DNA from: Favolaschia claudopus
Taxonomy: Eukaryota > Basidiomycota > Agaricomycetes > Agaricales > Mycenaceae
Direction of reading: 5' to 3'
Assembly: GCA_037176885.1 (NCBI GenBank)
Contig: JAWWNJ010000027.1
Coordinates: forward strand, 1,488,001 to 1,552,000
DNA length: 64,000 nt
Below are positions 21,623-32,755 of the stretch, one piece after another. The position numbers were made by a program, and so were the translations under genes. Under the pieces are notes generated by a model. It did no database searches. It was not told where the DNA came from and saw nothing but the letters and a program-made list of their open reading frames with translations. Positions within the stretch are counted from its first letter, which is position 1. Every line of letters begins with the position of its first letter.

Positions 21623-23129
21623 ATGTCTGCTCTTCCCTCTGATGTTCTCCCTTCTTCTGACGAGTCTTCTGACGAAGAGGAGCCCTCTATTCCACCTAGA
21701 TGTGGTCCTCCTTATGCCGAGGATAGTTTCAGTTGGGCTGATCTCTCTGGTTTCTCTGGTGCCGACACTGTGGAAATTTCTGACACCCCGTTCTTCCACC
21801 TTGCCCTCTTCAACCAAGACGCCTTTGCTTTCTACAAGGCTGCAATTCGCTGCCGCGACCCCAAATACAAGGCTCCCGACGTCGCTCCGCTGCGGAATCT
21901 GTTGGAAAAGGGGTTGATTTATTTCGTGTGTTCTCAATCCCTTTTTGCCCAATCCCACTTCTGACTTCTGTAGTGCGCGGCTGTCAATACCATCGACCAG
22001 AAGGACGACGTCGGTGCCGGTATCACGCTATTCCTCATCGGCGTTTATCGTCTCCTTGGTCTCGCTGAGTCCGAGAACACTTCGCCTTGGTCTGACTCTT
22101 CCCATTTCCTACGGACGAATGTTCATCCATTTTCTGTTCAACTGATCCTCACTCGGAGTGTAGCCTGCGACTTATTTCTCGAAGAAATTTGCTATTCCCA
22201 GCTTCGATGTCGATAAGGCGCTGCTTAAAGCGCTAATCGACGCAGCTCCTCCTCTCATTCTACCACCGAAGCCCAAGGTTCCTAAAGCAAGATCGAAGGC
22301 GAAGACAACGGTTGCTCCGGAGGTTCCGAAAGCAACTCCTCTGTACGTCGTCCTTCTCTCCATCGCATTTTCCTTCACCTGAATCCCTTCATTCTCTCGT
22401 ATAAGGGAGAACCCCAAGTCCAGTAAATCGAAAGCCTCAACCCGCACTTCGTCGAAGGCTCAGGAACTTTCGAAGCCTGTCAAGGTTCGTTTTTTATTCA
22501 TGTTATGGAGATCCCTTTCACGCTCGGAAAGGTGGAGTCCATCAATCCTCCTTCTAATTCCGGTTCGCGCAACATCGCCGGTCGGAATCTTCGTAACAGA
22601 CCTCCCACTCAGTACGAGCAGGACGATTCCTCCGACAACCTCGAACCCGATTATATCCTAGACAGCGATGAAGAAGATGTAGTTCCTTCAAAACCGGCGA
22701 CTCAGAAGGATGGAAAGAAGAAGGCGGCATCTGGCGATGTATGTTTCCTTCTCTTTCCGCCGTTTTCGTCCTTTCGAACCGCTGATTCATTGGATATATT
22801 CCTCAATAGCTCGTTATCGGCGGTGTCAACATCGACGCCCTGACAGTCCATGTCCGCGATGCGCTTGTCAAAATCGTTCAGAAGAAGGGACCGTCTTGGA
22901 GTACCGTATAATTTTAATCAATTTGCCAGTCACGCGTCACGCTCAACTTTTTTTATTGCGGCAATAATTTTTTCTCGATTTATCGGATTTATTGTCGAAT
23001 TGATTGAAATTATACGGTAGGCCCCTTTTTCTCGTTGATCCACCCTTACTGATCGCCTAACTCTTCCAGTCGCGCTCAAATATCTTGCAGGTTCAAACCT
23101 GATTCTCACTATATCCGCCACCAAACTTG
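21623..23129 (+). CDS. Unknown multi-exon acidic/basic protein gene, interrupted by MITEs
   Basis: The first exon (21623-21925) encodes a serine/acidic N-terminus (SDVLPSSDESSDEEEPS) and a segment with FFHLALFNQDAFAFYKAA. A 48-nt intron (21926-21973) leads to CAAVNTIDQKDDVGAGITLF. Later exons encode a lysine/proline-rich stretch (LPPKPKVPKARSKAKT, about 22260), an acidic segment (YILDSDEEDVVPS, about 22650) and LVIGGVNIDALTVHVRDAL (about 22812). Not all splice sites can be fixed by eye. A 118-bp MITE lies at the end of the last of these exons. I do not recognise the family. The acidic and basic linkers resemble those of the transposon-linked gene at 55884, but that is only a resemblance. Confidence 0.45.
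22902..23019. mobile_element. 118-bp MITE at an exon/intron border
   Basis: Inverted repeats TACCGTATAATTTTAATCAA form both ends with TA borders. Removing the element joins TGGAG to TAGGCC, making GTAGGC, a plausible splice donor followed by an intron ending CTCTTCCAG near 23070. The MITE therefore landed on, or within one base of, the donor dinucleotide of the host gene. With the insert present the donor would read GTACCG. Confidence 0.85.
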
Positions 23130-23411
23130 ACTTGAAAAGAGGGCCAGGCCATCAGTCGCGTGACTTTTGACAGAAAATCACGGAGTTTTGTCAACATCCT
23201 GGCTGTCGAGACAAGCTTTAGCTCCCTGCCTCCGGCACGGCCGACTCGCTGCGCTCGCCGGCCTTCCTCCGTTCGGTCACACAGCTTGTTGGGGAAACCC
23301 CGCTGCGCTCGCTCCGCTCGCGACGTCTCGTACGATCTCAACATCTCGACAAAGACCCCGTGATTTTCTGTCAAAAGTCACGCGACTGATGGCCTGGCCC
23401 TGTTTTCAAGT
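23130..23411. mobile_element. 282-bp inverted-repeat element, about 50-bp TIRs
   Basis: The ends start ACTTGAAAA and continue through GGGCCAGGCCATCAGTCGCG and TGACTTTTGACAGAAAATCA with few mismatches. The middle is a GC-rich stretch with GCTGCGCTCGC motifs. Immediate flanks do not give an unambiguous target duplication. It marks the junction between the unknown gene to the left and the Helitron helicase remnant to the right. Confidence 0.8.
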
Positions 23412-24560
23412 ATAGGATTCACAAGGGCGGTGATCGTGTGACTCTGGAGGTTGATAGAGACGAAATTAAGACTTACGTCGATGGTCGCTACATCAGACCG
23501 CCAGAGGCAGCGTGCCGCATCTTTCACTTCGACCCACATACCTGGATTCCAAACGTGGTCCGACTTCCAGTCCATCCCAAAGGCCGACACATGGTTTCGT
23601 TTGACCCCGGCGAGGATCCAGACACCGTCCTCGAGCGGGGTGCCAACGCCGTCAGCAAATTAGATGCGTTCCTTCGCTGCCAATAGCAATGGTGGTTCCC
23701 GTAAATATACGTATCAGGGGTTCCCGCAGTATTTCACCTGGAAGGAAGGGTCGAGGGAGAGTCAACCACATTGGGCTATACGGAAGCGAGGGGGAGCATT
23801 GGTGGATGTTTTTTGTTTCTCCAGCAGGGGGGTAGCGATTTTGGAAATTCAACTTTAACAGACGCGCGGCAACAAATCATCCATCACACTTTGTCTGATC
23901 AGGCGTACGCTGCCGCCTTGATCCTTTGACGCCCATCCTACGGGGATCGCAACCTCGGCAAGCACTGGCCAAAGGCCGTCGGACCGGGACTTCATGCCCG
24001 AGGCACTGGGAGTTGATTGGTTGTATAAAAAGGGTGACGTGGGAGGAAAGGACGGACTGGAAACGATTAATCATGTAGTCGATGTCGGCATGTCGTGTAC
24101 TATAGCCGCTTGCAGCGGCTCGAGCACGTTGATGATCTCAACAACAACAACAACAACCTTCGCACTCTTCTACCCATTGTAAAGGGCCCGAAGTCTCATG
24201 AAGATTTATATATCTATGACGGTGCGTTGTGAATTAAGTTACCGGGCTGTATCCTTGATTCCCATTCTCTTCACATAGGAATCCGGTACGACTCTTACCG
24301 CCAAGTCTGCCTTGCGCGTGGGCTACTTCAAAATGATGGCGAGTGGAGTCTATGCCTCTCTGAAGCTAAATGTAAACAGGTACCCGACTGCGACCCGCCT
24401 GCCCAGTCTACCTTGCGACATTTGGGGTATGTACTCTTTGCCGCTCTTCGAATTGGACAACTTTAGTCTCAGCGCAAAATTTACGTGTGAGACTTGTTAA
24501 ACCTCCTTTGAATTATTTGTTGCCCTCATTAATTTTGACAGCCTGCGCGCACCACGCCAA
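23412..24560 (+). pseudogene. Helitron helicase remnant, split by a LINE 3' end
   Basis: The segment 23415-23690 encodes IHKGGDRVTLEVDRDEIKTY, YIRPPEAACRIFHF and PNVVRLPVHPKGRHMVSFDP. This is the region just before the Pif1-type helicase in fungal Helitron proteins. After a frameshift it continues as RKYTYQGFPQYFTWKEG and a degraded FFVSPAGG. The next family motif resumes beyond an inserted LINE tail at about 24159: LRTLLPIVKGPKSHEDLYIYDG, a 57-nt intron ending at 24279, then IRYDSYRQVCLARGLLQNDG. The helicase ATPase motifs themselves are not reached, because a hAT transposon begins at 24571. The Rep nuclease is not seen. This is a relic of rolling-circle transposon protein. Confidence 0.75.
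23863..24158 (+). mobile_element. 5'-truncated LINE 3' end with (CAA)n tail
   Basis: About 300 bp of non-LTR element sequence ends in the hairpin AGCCGCTTGCAGCGGCT, then CGAGCACGTTGATGATCT and about six CAA/AAC repeats. The hairpin and flanks match the minus-strand terminus at 12621-12712. It falls between two adjacent motifs of the Helitron helicase (after SPAGG.RF and before LRTLLP), which fixes the direction of nesting. 5' truncation is usual for target-primed reverse transcription. The exact 5' border and target duplication are not resolved. Confidence 0.7.
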
Positions 24561-24791
24561 CCATCGAAGTCAGTGTTGGCGGGGTCAGTCAATAGAGGTC
24601 AATGATTGTCAATAGCGTAGACCTGTCAATGCATTGACCGGTCAATGACCCGGTCATTGACCGGTCCGTTCCATATTGAGAAAAGATTCTCACGTTTGAC
24701 AGGCCCATCGCGTCAAGCCTTTGCTCTTCTTCCGTCGCGTCATTCTTCGCGCTCTCTTCTTGTTTCTTTCGCCCAAGTCCAAGGTGCCAAT

Positions 24792-27700
24792 ATGCCGCCA
24801 AAATCTGCCATCTGGGAGCTGTTTTGGACCGATGGATCGCAGTACGGACAAGACCGCTCACATCGTAACGCATGGTGCCGCTGTTGCCTGGATTTAGTAG
24901 TTGTGAGGATTCAAAGCGAGGAGACTTTGTCTATGGCAAATGGTGGGCCGGCAGTACCTCAGAGAACGGGGGAGCAGTGGTACCAGACTGGTGCGTTGAT
25001 TGGTTCTTGTGTTTAGTCGTGACTTTGATACAAATGTTGTGCAGCGATCACCCATTCACTACGCCCAGCCCCGATCTCTGGAAAACCCGATAAAATGCGC
25101 CGGCACGCCGCAAGATGCACCGCCATTGCCGCTATCCCCGACCGAACCAGACAACGGGATGCAGTATTTTCCGCGATGGATCAAAGTAAAAGGACTCCTT
25201 CCGAGCAACCACCGGCCTCGACTTCCACAGCTTCCCCCGCATACCAATATCCGCCCCCACCGCCTCTCCCAAACTTCTCAATTCCGCCGCCGTTTCCTAG
25301 CTCTATGTCGCCCCCGTCGAACTCGCTTCTCTTCTCCCCTTACCCTGCATCACCGTCCCCATCCATGTATTCTAATTCCAGCCTTGAGCCTCCGTCGCCC
25401 TACCCAGATTCCCCTCATTTAAAGCGGCGGCGAACTTCTACCTCTTCGTTCTCTCAGGGACCGCCAGTATGGGCTGCTGAGCAGCAAGAAGAATTTGGAC
25501 AGGACCTCTGCCGTCTCTTCGTGGCATGCGGCTGGTCTTGGAACGCTGTCGAAAATCCACAGTTCAAAATCTTCTTTCAGAAATATCTTCCCACTGCCAT
25601 TCTTCCTAGTCGTCGAATTCTGTCCGGTCGCATCCTCGATCAAGAATCAAACAAGGTTATTCAACGTACCCGACTTCAGATCGAAGGAAAATTGGCAACA
25701 TACTCCGAAGATGGATGGTCCAATATTGCGAAAACTCACATGAACACATCGCTTCTGAGTGTTGACTGCGAGGTACGTCTTTTGCATTCTCGGCGACCTT
25801 TTTTCTCATTATTTAAGCCCCATCTCCTCCGCACTCACAACATGACCGGACGTCCCAAAACCGGCGACGAATTGTTCGATATTGTTAAAAGTGATCTTGT
25901 CTATGCTAAAGAAACCTACGGGGTGGAGACTATTGCAGTTGTTACAGACGACGGTCCCGATGGAAAGAAGATGCGTCGCTTGGTGAGCGAGGAAATGCCG
26001 GAACTCGCGACGTTCGAGTGTTGGGCCCACCAGATTAGCTTGGTAACCGGAAACTTCCTCGGCATCAAGCTCCCATGGATGGAGAGCGTCAAACTTGCGC
26101 TCGAAGTCATCAAGTGGTTCAACCATCACGGTGTCGCACTTGATCTCCTTCGTGGTCAACAGCAGCTCATGTCCGCAAAAACCTTAGCTCTGATCCTCCC
26201 CATCGTCACGCGATGGGTTTCCCAATATTGTTCAGTTCGTCGCATCAAAAAACTCGAAACACCGATACGTACCTGTGTCCTTACGCATCAAGAGCGACTA
26301 CGTCTTTGCGCAGGCCGTAAACCTGAACAGATAAAGGCCGCAGAGCGAGTCATCGAGATTGTGCAGGATAATGATTTTTGGAAGGATCTGCGGCGGTGAG
26401 TCCGGAAACTTGACCGGTGAGTGTAACTAAATACATGTTTCAGTGTCGGGGTATACCTCGAGTCGTTTGCCATTGCTGCTAATCTCTTGCAAGCCCCAAC
26501 CTGTCGTCTCGATACCGTAGCGACGTGCCTCGGTAACCTCTTCCGACTATTTGACTCCGCCCCCGAACCGCTTGTCAAGAAGACAGTCCAGTCCAGTCTT
26601 GAGCGGAGATGGGGTAAGACTGATCAAGAACTAATGATTCTCGCAGTTTTTTTGAACCCTTACATTCGTTCTCGCGCATTCAATCCCTCCAAATTGCCTC
26701 CCATGTCACTCTATCACGGCATCTGTCGCGCCTATCAACGTTTCTACGGGCAGAGCGCGAGCACCGACATCGAATTCATGCAAACATTCCAGTCATATCA
26801 TGACTCAATCGGCTTTTATTCAGCGGAGTCTATGTGGCTGGCCGGCTTCAAACAAATGTACGAAACAGAAGTAAGTATGTTTCGATATTACTGGTCACTC
26901 AACACGAGTTTCTCACTCTTTCAATAGAAGAAACCCCTTGACGTGGTAGGTATATGGCGGCGCATGGACAGCGGAACGGGGATGACAGGACGTGGCGGCT
27001 TTGTCAAGCTCGCAATTCGGATTCTGAGCATAGTTCCTAGTCTCCCGCAGTCAGACTCTACTAGATATATGATAGTCGATATATCTTTTTATATAGAGTC
27101 TGATTTTGTTGGCAGCTGTCATCAAGGACCTCGGTTTTGATGCCCACGTGATGCGTTCACACGGCTCCGAATTCGGTTGAATTCCATATTCCTGCCACTC
27201 CCTGATGATATTGGGCGCACAGAAGTGTTCCAAAGAGGTTCAAAGGCATATATAAGCAGAAAAAACGATACTTTTGCGTAGAATAGATGCTAAAATACAG
27301 CATTCAACCACTTTCTGGCGAAACGACACAACTCACTCATTTGTGGGTTGTTTTTGATCAGCTAAAGCTTGAAACAGGTGGTACCCGACAGTATAAGCTC
27401 TAATAGTCTAAATTATATGGCCAGAAAGGCTTCGAACTGCGAAACGACGGTCATCTCCCCAATTTGGCGACGTGGGAACGCATCACGTGGGCATCAAAAA
27501 CCGAGGTCCTTGATGACAGGTGCCAACAAATACAGACTACATAGTTCCAAACTCAGCCGGTGCCGAACGAGTTTTCAGTATCTATGGACTGACGCACACC
27601 AAGCATCGCAACCGGCTCGATCCGTTGAAGGTTCATAAATCAACAACAGTACGCATGGATGTGCAAGACAGTCATCGGGCGGCTGTCAATGGTCTGGTCA

Positions 27701-28230
27701 AGTCTCGGAAAGCCCGTCATTTCAGCCTTGCCGACGACCGAGCACAGCTTGCTGCCATGGAAGCTGAACCCGTCGCTTCATCCACCTCCCCCGAATCCCC
27801 CTCTGGTTCCACAGACCCGCCCTCCGAGCCTTCTGCCTCCCCGGATATTGATTTTTCTGTTGTTACAGATCTGCTGGTGGATCTCGCAGACAAACAGGAC
27901 GATCAAGACGCTGAAGACGACGCTGCCGAGGCTGCTAGTGCGCTCCTTGATGTGTCAGCAGCGACTTCCACTTCTACCTTGCCATCGGCGTCGACTTCCG
28001 TCACCAATTCGTCGGCTCGCATCCCGACATACAAGAAGATCAAGCTTGCAGATTTGTTTGCATATCCATCCGTTGGTACGCCAGCAACGGAGCTAGAGTT
28101 CTTTTGGAAAGCTGGCTTGGAAGGACTGGATGATGAGGAGGAAGCTCTTGGTGCGGAGGCGGAGGATATGACGACGAGTTCATCAGCGGCTGTAGAAACC
28201 TCTGTGTCCGAAATCTCGGCAGTATCTTGA
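24792..28230 (+). pseudogene. hAT transposase, spliced, interrupted by one insertion
   Basis: An ATG at 24792 opens an N-terminal exon with a BED-like finger (WCRCC, then MRRHAARC in the exon at 25095). A proline/serine-rich linker follows, then the hAT core: SLLSVDCE, AVVTDDGPDGKKM (acidic motif), CWAHQISLVTGNFL (C-x2-H motif) and LPIVTRWVSQY. The C-terminal dimerisation segment is GAERVFSIYGLTHTKHRNRL. Introns are visible at 25773-25817 (45 nt), 26396-26443 and 26871-26927. A 502-bp insertion at 27038-27539 splits RILSIVP from NSAGAERVFS; without it the frame is intact. An acidic tail follows. The transposase would bind the element ends and cut at the 8-bp target; as it stands the gene is disrupted. 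Confidence 0.85.
27038..27539. mobile_element. 502-bp Mutator-like MITE, 9-bp TSD CATAGTTCC
   Basis: CATAGTTCC occurs at 27029-27037 and again at 27540-27548. The inverted termini read TAGTCT, then TTTGTTGGCA and TCATCAAGGACCTCGGTTTT inward. The left terminus carries about 60 extra bases (about 27044-27100) that form their own hairpin (CAGACTCTA/TAGAGTCTG). Removing the element and one duplicate makes the hAT frame continuous (ATA-GTT-CCA-AAC). There is no coding region. Confidence 0.93.
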
Positions 28231-28486
28231 CCTAGATTCCTTAGAAAATCGTAAATCTTGTCAATTGCACCTCATTACATTGTATGGTAATATTCTGGTT
28301 GGTTCTCTGACTCTCCCGACTGCTTCCCGAGCATTAAATGGTGAAATGATTGCAGTTCGGACGTTGCCGAAGTCCGTTTGATGGACTGATGGCGGGTCAT
28401 TGACCAATCGGTCAATGGATTGACAGTTGACCTGACCCCTTTGACTGACCGGTATATACCGGGTCAGTGCCAACACTGATCGAAGT

Positions 28487-28994
28487 GTACTCTCAAGAGC
28501 TCGCTCCTCTTGATTATCATGTCTTTGGAGACATAATCTCTGTATGTATAATCTTCCATCTGTTTTTTTCACGTTTGTTACAACTAAGCCCGGCTTTCAG
28601 ATTATCCCTCTTGGATCTCCCGACGACCTCAACCTTTGAACCCATGCAACCGTGTGACGGATCGGCGTTCGCATCCGCTCACGGCGAGATCTGCCCGTGT
28701 CGTCCCCATGACTCCACGCACACAGCCTCAATTTTCCTGTATAAGTAGTTTAGTTCTTGTCGTAGTAGCTTTTCCCTTGGTCAATCCAGTACTTACACCA
28801 GTTCTTTGTTGATCCCCTTGTGCCGGAACTCGACTCCCTCTCGCTTCCGTCACACAAGAGGTGCGGGATCGGCGGATCTTGGCAAGCGTTCTCACGACCA
28901 CCCACCCCCCCGGAAAAGGAAATGACATGACAGCGGCGATCAGAGGCCATCAAGGCGTTTTGCTTACCCCACTATCTCGACGCGCATTAGAGGG
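28487..28994. other. Continuation of the hAT host sequence; no gene resolved
   Basis: Sequence right of the hAT target duplication would join the Helitron remnant left of it. A short frame (EVYSQELAPLDYHVFGDI) crosses the duplicated site, followed by an intron-like segment ending TTTCAG near 28597. Nothing beyond this can be assigned. Confidence 0.3.
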
Positions 28995-29651
28995 GTGATG
29001 GTGCACTGTGATCTTATGATCACAGTGCCCCGGCCATCAGCCCGAAAAGATCTGGAGCCGAGATTATCTGCTACTAGGACATCAAACAATGTATTCCCCG
29101 CAACGCCGAGGTGGGAGAAGTATAAACCCATTCCGGGGAAGGGAAAGAGTGTCTCCGTCGAGGGTTTTCTTACCGGTCTCGAGCTGAACGATGATCGTTC
29201 GGTGAAGTATTTCATCGTTGATGTTGAGGAAGTGACGTTCCTCGGCAACGCTTCCTCGACGACGGCACCAAAAGCAGAAGAGAGTCCAACCAAAATTGGT
29301 TCTCTGCCTTGGAATTAATTAAAACTAATATATATATATCTCAGTCAACAACGGTATCCCCGCGCGCCTCAAATTCACAGGCTTCTTCGTCGACCAGGCA
29401 TCCAATGCTGCCTCTTCCGAGCCGAACCCGAAGAAGCGCAAGCTTGACAACCGCTCTAACGAGCGGGTCGGCGGGCTGGGGGATCCAATGGTAAACATTA
29501 ACTCACTCTCGAATCCCCGAGCTCGACTCTCTCATGTAATCAAACTCAAATGTAATTGTAATACAAGCGACTAATTTTTTTGTGTTCTACTGTATCCCAG
29601 TCGTGCTCTGCTCTTTCTTCCGATCCGGTTCCCACCGTAGCGTGGCACGGG
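28995..29651 (+). CDS. Unknown 166-residue spliced protein
   Basis: Three exons fit together in frame: 28995-29298, 29345-29490 and 29601-29651. The introns are GT-AG, of 46 and 110 nt. The product has a basic N-terminus (RPSARKDLEPRLSATR), a central segment (GKGKSVSVEGFLTGLELN, then KYFIVDVEEVTFLGN and ARLKFTGFF) rich in predicted beta strands, and a nuclear-localisation-like stretch (EPNPKKRKLDN). It ends DPVPTVAWHG. The beta-rich core could be an OB-like fold, but that is a guess. The reading frame is complete from ATG to stop. It lies between transposons and may be part of one. I do not recognise a named family. Confidence 0.55.
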
Positions 29652-29940
29652 TAGCTGCTAGTCAATTACCATGGGACTGCGACTTGTCACGAAGTTTGGT
29701 CCGCAACCATACCGTTCTGAGGGTTGAACTTCCGGAAAATTGGAAATGCAGTCATTTATTGCAACAAACAGTGCAAAACAGCTGCAATTTAGAATCCGTT
29801 GAGAGATCAGTTGTGCTTAATGCATTGGTGCAGGCCTTTGTTGGATTGCCGCAGCAGAACATTCTGATGCGTTTTAACCTATTACATATTTGAGTCGATT
29901 CACGGTTACTTTTGTCAATACTGACTATACTCTAACACAA

Positions 29941-30412
29941 TCACCAAGTATTCCAAGTCGGAATCCGAATTGATGGTGTAAAAATATGCTGATATAAACT
30001 GAGCGGGGGAGGAGTTGTTAACACCGGACGAAGCAGTGTCGAGGGGGGCTGAAATTTGCTCATTCCTTTTTTGTGCCGGCGATGGTGACAGATCAGTGTG
30101 TGGGCAGAACGGAAGACTTGAAAGCAATCTACACATATGTCAGATAAACAGACACTTTTACTGTCCAGAATTACCTTCATATGCACAGGGTAATTTCTTG
30201 ATGTAATGGGATTTGACATGAATAATGAATGCTTGGTAGTCGGCAAAATGATCTCGACAACTCTCCCATTTACAGCGCGGTTTTGCATCCTGAGGGGCAT
30301 GAAATTTATTCATATGGACTGTCAAGCTTTCCAGCGAGTTCAAGACGGCAGCACAACGACGCCATCGACAAGGTCGGGGGGCCAGGCGTGAGAATGACTT
30401 CATCAACGCCAT
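29941..30412 (-). CDS. C2H2 zinc-finger protein, three fingers, 141 residues
   Basis: The minus strand has exons 30412-30175 and 30128-29941 with a 46-nt intron between them (donor GTAATT, acceptor GTGTAG). The spliced product has three C2H2 fingers: C-RWRR-C with H-x4-H near residues 15-38, C-KWES-C near 47-68, and C-AYED-C completed across the intron (DCFQVFRSAHTLICHHRRH). A proline-rich tail follows. Spacing matches Zn-finger proteins that bind DNA. The start used is the ATG at 30412; upstream exons are possible, since GT/AG-like sites lie near 30430-30490. This is the best candidate in the window for an ordinary host gene. Confidence 0.7.
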
Positions 30413-31327
30413 GTGTGTGGTTGGAACTGAGCAATGTAAGCCTGCGAGTCGCTAATATTCCACCTAGCTAACTACCTTCAGCTCTGAGCGACCCTGTTGC
30501 GGAATTCTATGATCGGGTGAGTCATATTGTACAGTGAACCAAAATGAAGAGCTTGGAGCTCGAGCCTACTGGATCAATATGCGAGACAGCACACGCAATT
30601 CCATCGTTCACAGAGCTCGCTCGGCTGCCAGGACAAATTTGACAGGGCGTTAAAAGAACAAAAGCAGCGACTTGAGTTGATTGCCTGGAAGTGAATGGGG
30701 AAATCAGTGGATGCAGTTCACATCATATCATTGCAAGGGCAGGCAAGTTCCAACTCACGCCTTCAAGTTAGGGCTGGAGCCATGATACTGACAAGTCGGA
30801 CTAGAATCAGATGTTTGATGGTTGGATACAGAGCCCCGCAATGAGAGGAAGAGGTTTCGGGTAGGAATCGCCCTGAGCACAGAGGAATCTACCTGAGGAA
30901 ACTGCGAGGGGTCCTCAGGTGGACACAGTCGTGTCGTCGCTGCCTCTCGAGCGTGAACGCGAGACATGAAGAGCACGCGGTCACGGGATCTATAGCTAGG
31001 CTTCACCTCATCAGACGCAAGCAGTCTTCCTTCTTAAGGCCTTATTAACCTCGGCGGCATCATATTAAGGTCTAATTAAGGCCTTCATCAAGGCCTTAGG
31101 AACAAACAAATGATTTTTTGGGTGGACAAGTAGCAAATTTCACGCGTTCTCGCCATTGTACTCGTCTCCGGATCCTACCCTGGAGCTCGCCATCATCAGG
31201 TCTGATCCGCTGCCAACAGTTCCTCAACCGCTCCTGCGTTGGCACTGAGTACTGAAGCCTGACGCCGGCGCGAAGGAGGTTTCTGCACCGTACCTTGGAA
31301 TAGCTTCGAAAGGGAGCACGGAAGCCA
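30413..31327. other. No gene recognised
   Basis: The region contains the upstream side of the zinc-finger gene and a stretch with several AAGGCCTT palindromes (about 31035-31105). Frames are short and unlike known families. Confidence 0.35.
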
Positions 31328-31436
31328 CAGTGGCGGCGCCATCTGATGCCACCCCCCCAAAAATGATGTGACCCCAATCAACTCCATTGGCATCAATAGT
31401 TCCAGAAATGGGCTGTTCTATTTTTTTAGGGGTGGC
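31328..31436. mobile_element. Truncated copy of the CAGTGGCGGCGCC MITE
   Basis: The left inverted repeat and interior match 591-721 closely, but the right repeat stops after GGGGTGGC, where unrelated sequence begins. The left border has CA rather than TA. Confidence 0.8.
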
Positions 31437-31665
31437 CTGGGTACGAAGGGGTAAAAGTATCCAGATCTACGATGAGCATAATGGCACAAGCCCTCTTCGA
31501 GCGACTACTCTAAACTACCTCGGCCAGCTTCGGGTACACCTTCCCAGCACCTTGCCCGTGGTCTCCGATGCACCGTACCGGTTCTATCTTGACGAAGATT
31601 GCAGAGAGTGATTGAGTGCAGTGAGGAGGAGGAGGGTTATAGCAGTAGAGTCAGCTAGATTTTAC

Positions 31666-32635
31666 CAACGGGGAATCGGGATTAAAATTTCGTACCGCGG
31701 GTGGGGGGGAGGGGGGGTCTAGGGAGGCTCTTAAAAAATTTCCCGTGTCTAGTACTCAGAAGCTGTCTGGAGCTCAGAAAGGCTCGGGAAGGGTATTTAG
31801 CTAGTCTCTGAGCATGACTTTGGTGTAAGTGGCGGTGAAACACTCATGTAAGTAATTGTCGGTAAAATTGGCAGTGGGTCGCTCGATACGCGAGTCACAT
31901 CATGGCGTGACTCGCGCAACACGGTCTCTCAAAAAAATGCTCAAGGTACAACAACTGGTGGAAAAATCTGTTTGAATGGACTCCACGTCCATCGAATACC
32001 GATTTTGAATGATCTTCATAAATTCTCACGTCCACTGGGGTCATAAAAAATGCAACACGCACTGATGTTAACACCAAAACCAGCTTTTATGCCTTCAACG
32101 AGTGTCCGGAAGACAATGCAAGGCAAATGCAAGGCCTCTAGAAGCAATTTGAGCAGTCTACAGACATGTATCCAGCATTAGATATGCCCTTTGTAAAGTA
32201 GGTCAAAACGTGATGAGAGCGCGATGAGCGGCCGTGAACAAGTGAGTCGGAGTCAGCTAGAGTATATTAGAGAGCTAGTCGACGTGGGGAACAAGTGACT
32301 AGCGGGCAGCAAAGGTAACGAGCAGTATATAAGGTAGTGAAGGGGATGGTGATGGCGATGCGACAGTACAGGTGCAAAGGATGATGAAACGACGAAAAGA
32401 AATCGGAACGGAGTGGGAGCTCACGGATCAATCCTACAACACTTTGCCTCCAACACGCAGAAAATCGCGCACCCGCAGGCTGCGGGATCTGCCGCGGCGG
32501 CGGCACTGCGGCTTAATGACAATGGTGGGAAATCATTACTGTATATGGGAGGGGAGGGGGGGAGGGGGGGTCAGCCCAAGCCCTTAAAAAAAAATTCGAC
32601 CCTATATCCGATTTTCGAATCCCGATTCCCCCTTG
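31666..32635. mobile_element. 970-bp non-autonomous hAT-like element, 8-bp TSD GATTTTAC
   Basis: The termini are CAACGGGGAATCGGGATT and its near-complement AATCCCGATTCCCCCTTG. GATTTTAC flanks both (31658-31665 and 32636-32643). Near each end lies a long G-run tract (31695-31720 and 32550-32572) followed by a CTTAAAAAA motif. No transposase was found. Confidence 0.85.
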
Positions 32636-32755
32636 GATTTTACAGCCAAAAATATGATAATTCGACATCTTTGTATGTCACGCAGTCATCAAGGAAACCA
32701 CCCAACCGTTATGCGTTACCGTTGAAACGAAACAGGGCAGGCGTTACGCATTACA

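Larger units (their letters stand above)
24571..28478 (+). mobile_element. 3.9-kb hAT transposon, 8-bp TSD ATCGAAGT
   Basis: The termini are CAGTGTTGGCGGGGTCAGTC and its near-complement GACTGACC...GGGTCAGTGCCAACACTG. ATCGAAGT flanks both ends (24563-24570 and 28479-28486). Subterminal GTCAATGACCGGTCAATG-type motifs occur at both ends and would serve as transposase binding sites. It carries a plus-strand hAT transposase gene with introns and was later hit by a Mutator-like element at 27038. It inserted into the Helitron remnant. Confidence 0.95.

Noticed and set aside
22902..23019. The AT-rich hairpin considered as a transcription terminator
   Set aside because: The TA-flanked inverted repeat and the position within a gene fit a MITE; intrinsic terminators are not expected in a eukaryote.
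25095..26399. The long hAT exon considered as a complete single-exon transposase
   Set aside because: It includes a 45-nt GT-AG intron readable in frame at 25773-25817, and the dimerisation domain lies in later exons, so the gene is spliced.
31695..32575. G-run tracts considered as telomere-like or regulatory quadruplexes
   Set aside because: They lie at similar distances from the two ends of a hAT-like element and are better explained as subterminal sequence of that element; the telomere repeat motif is absent.
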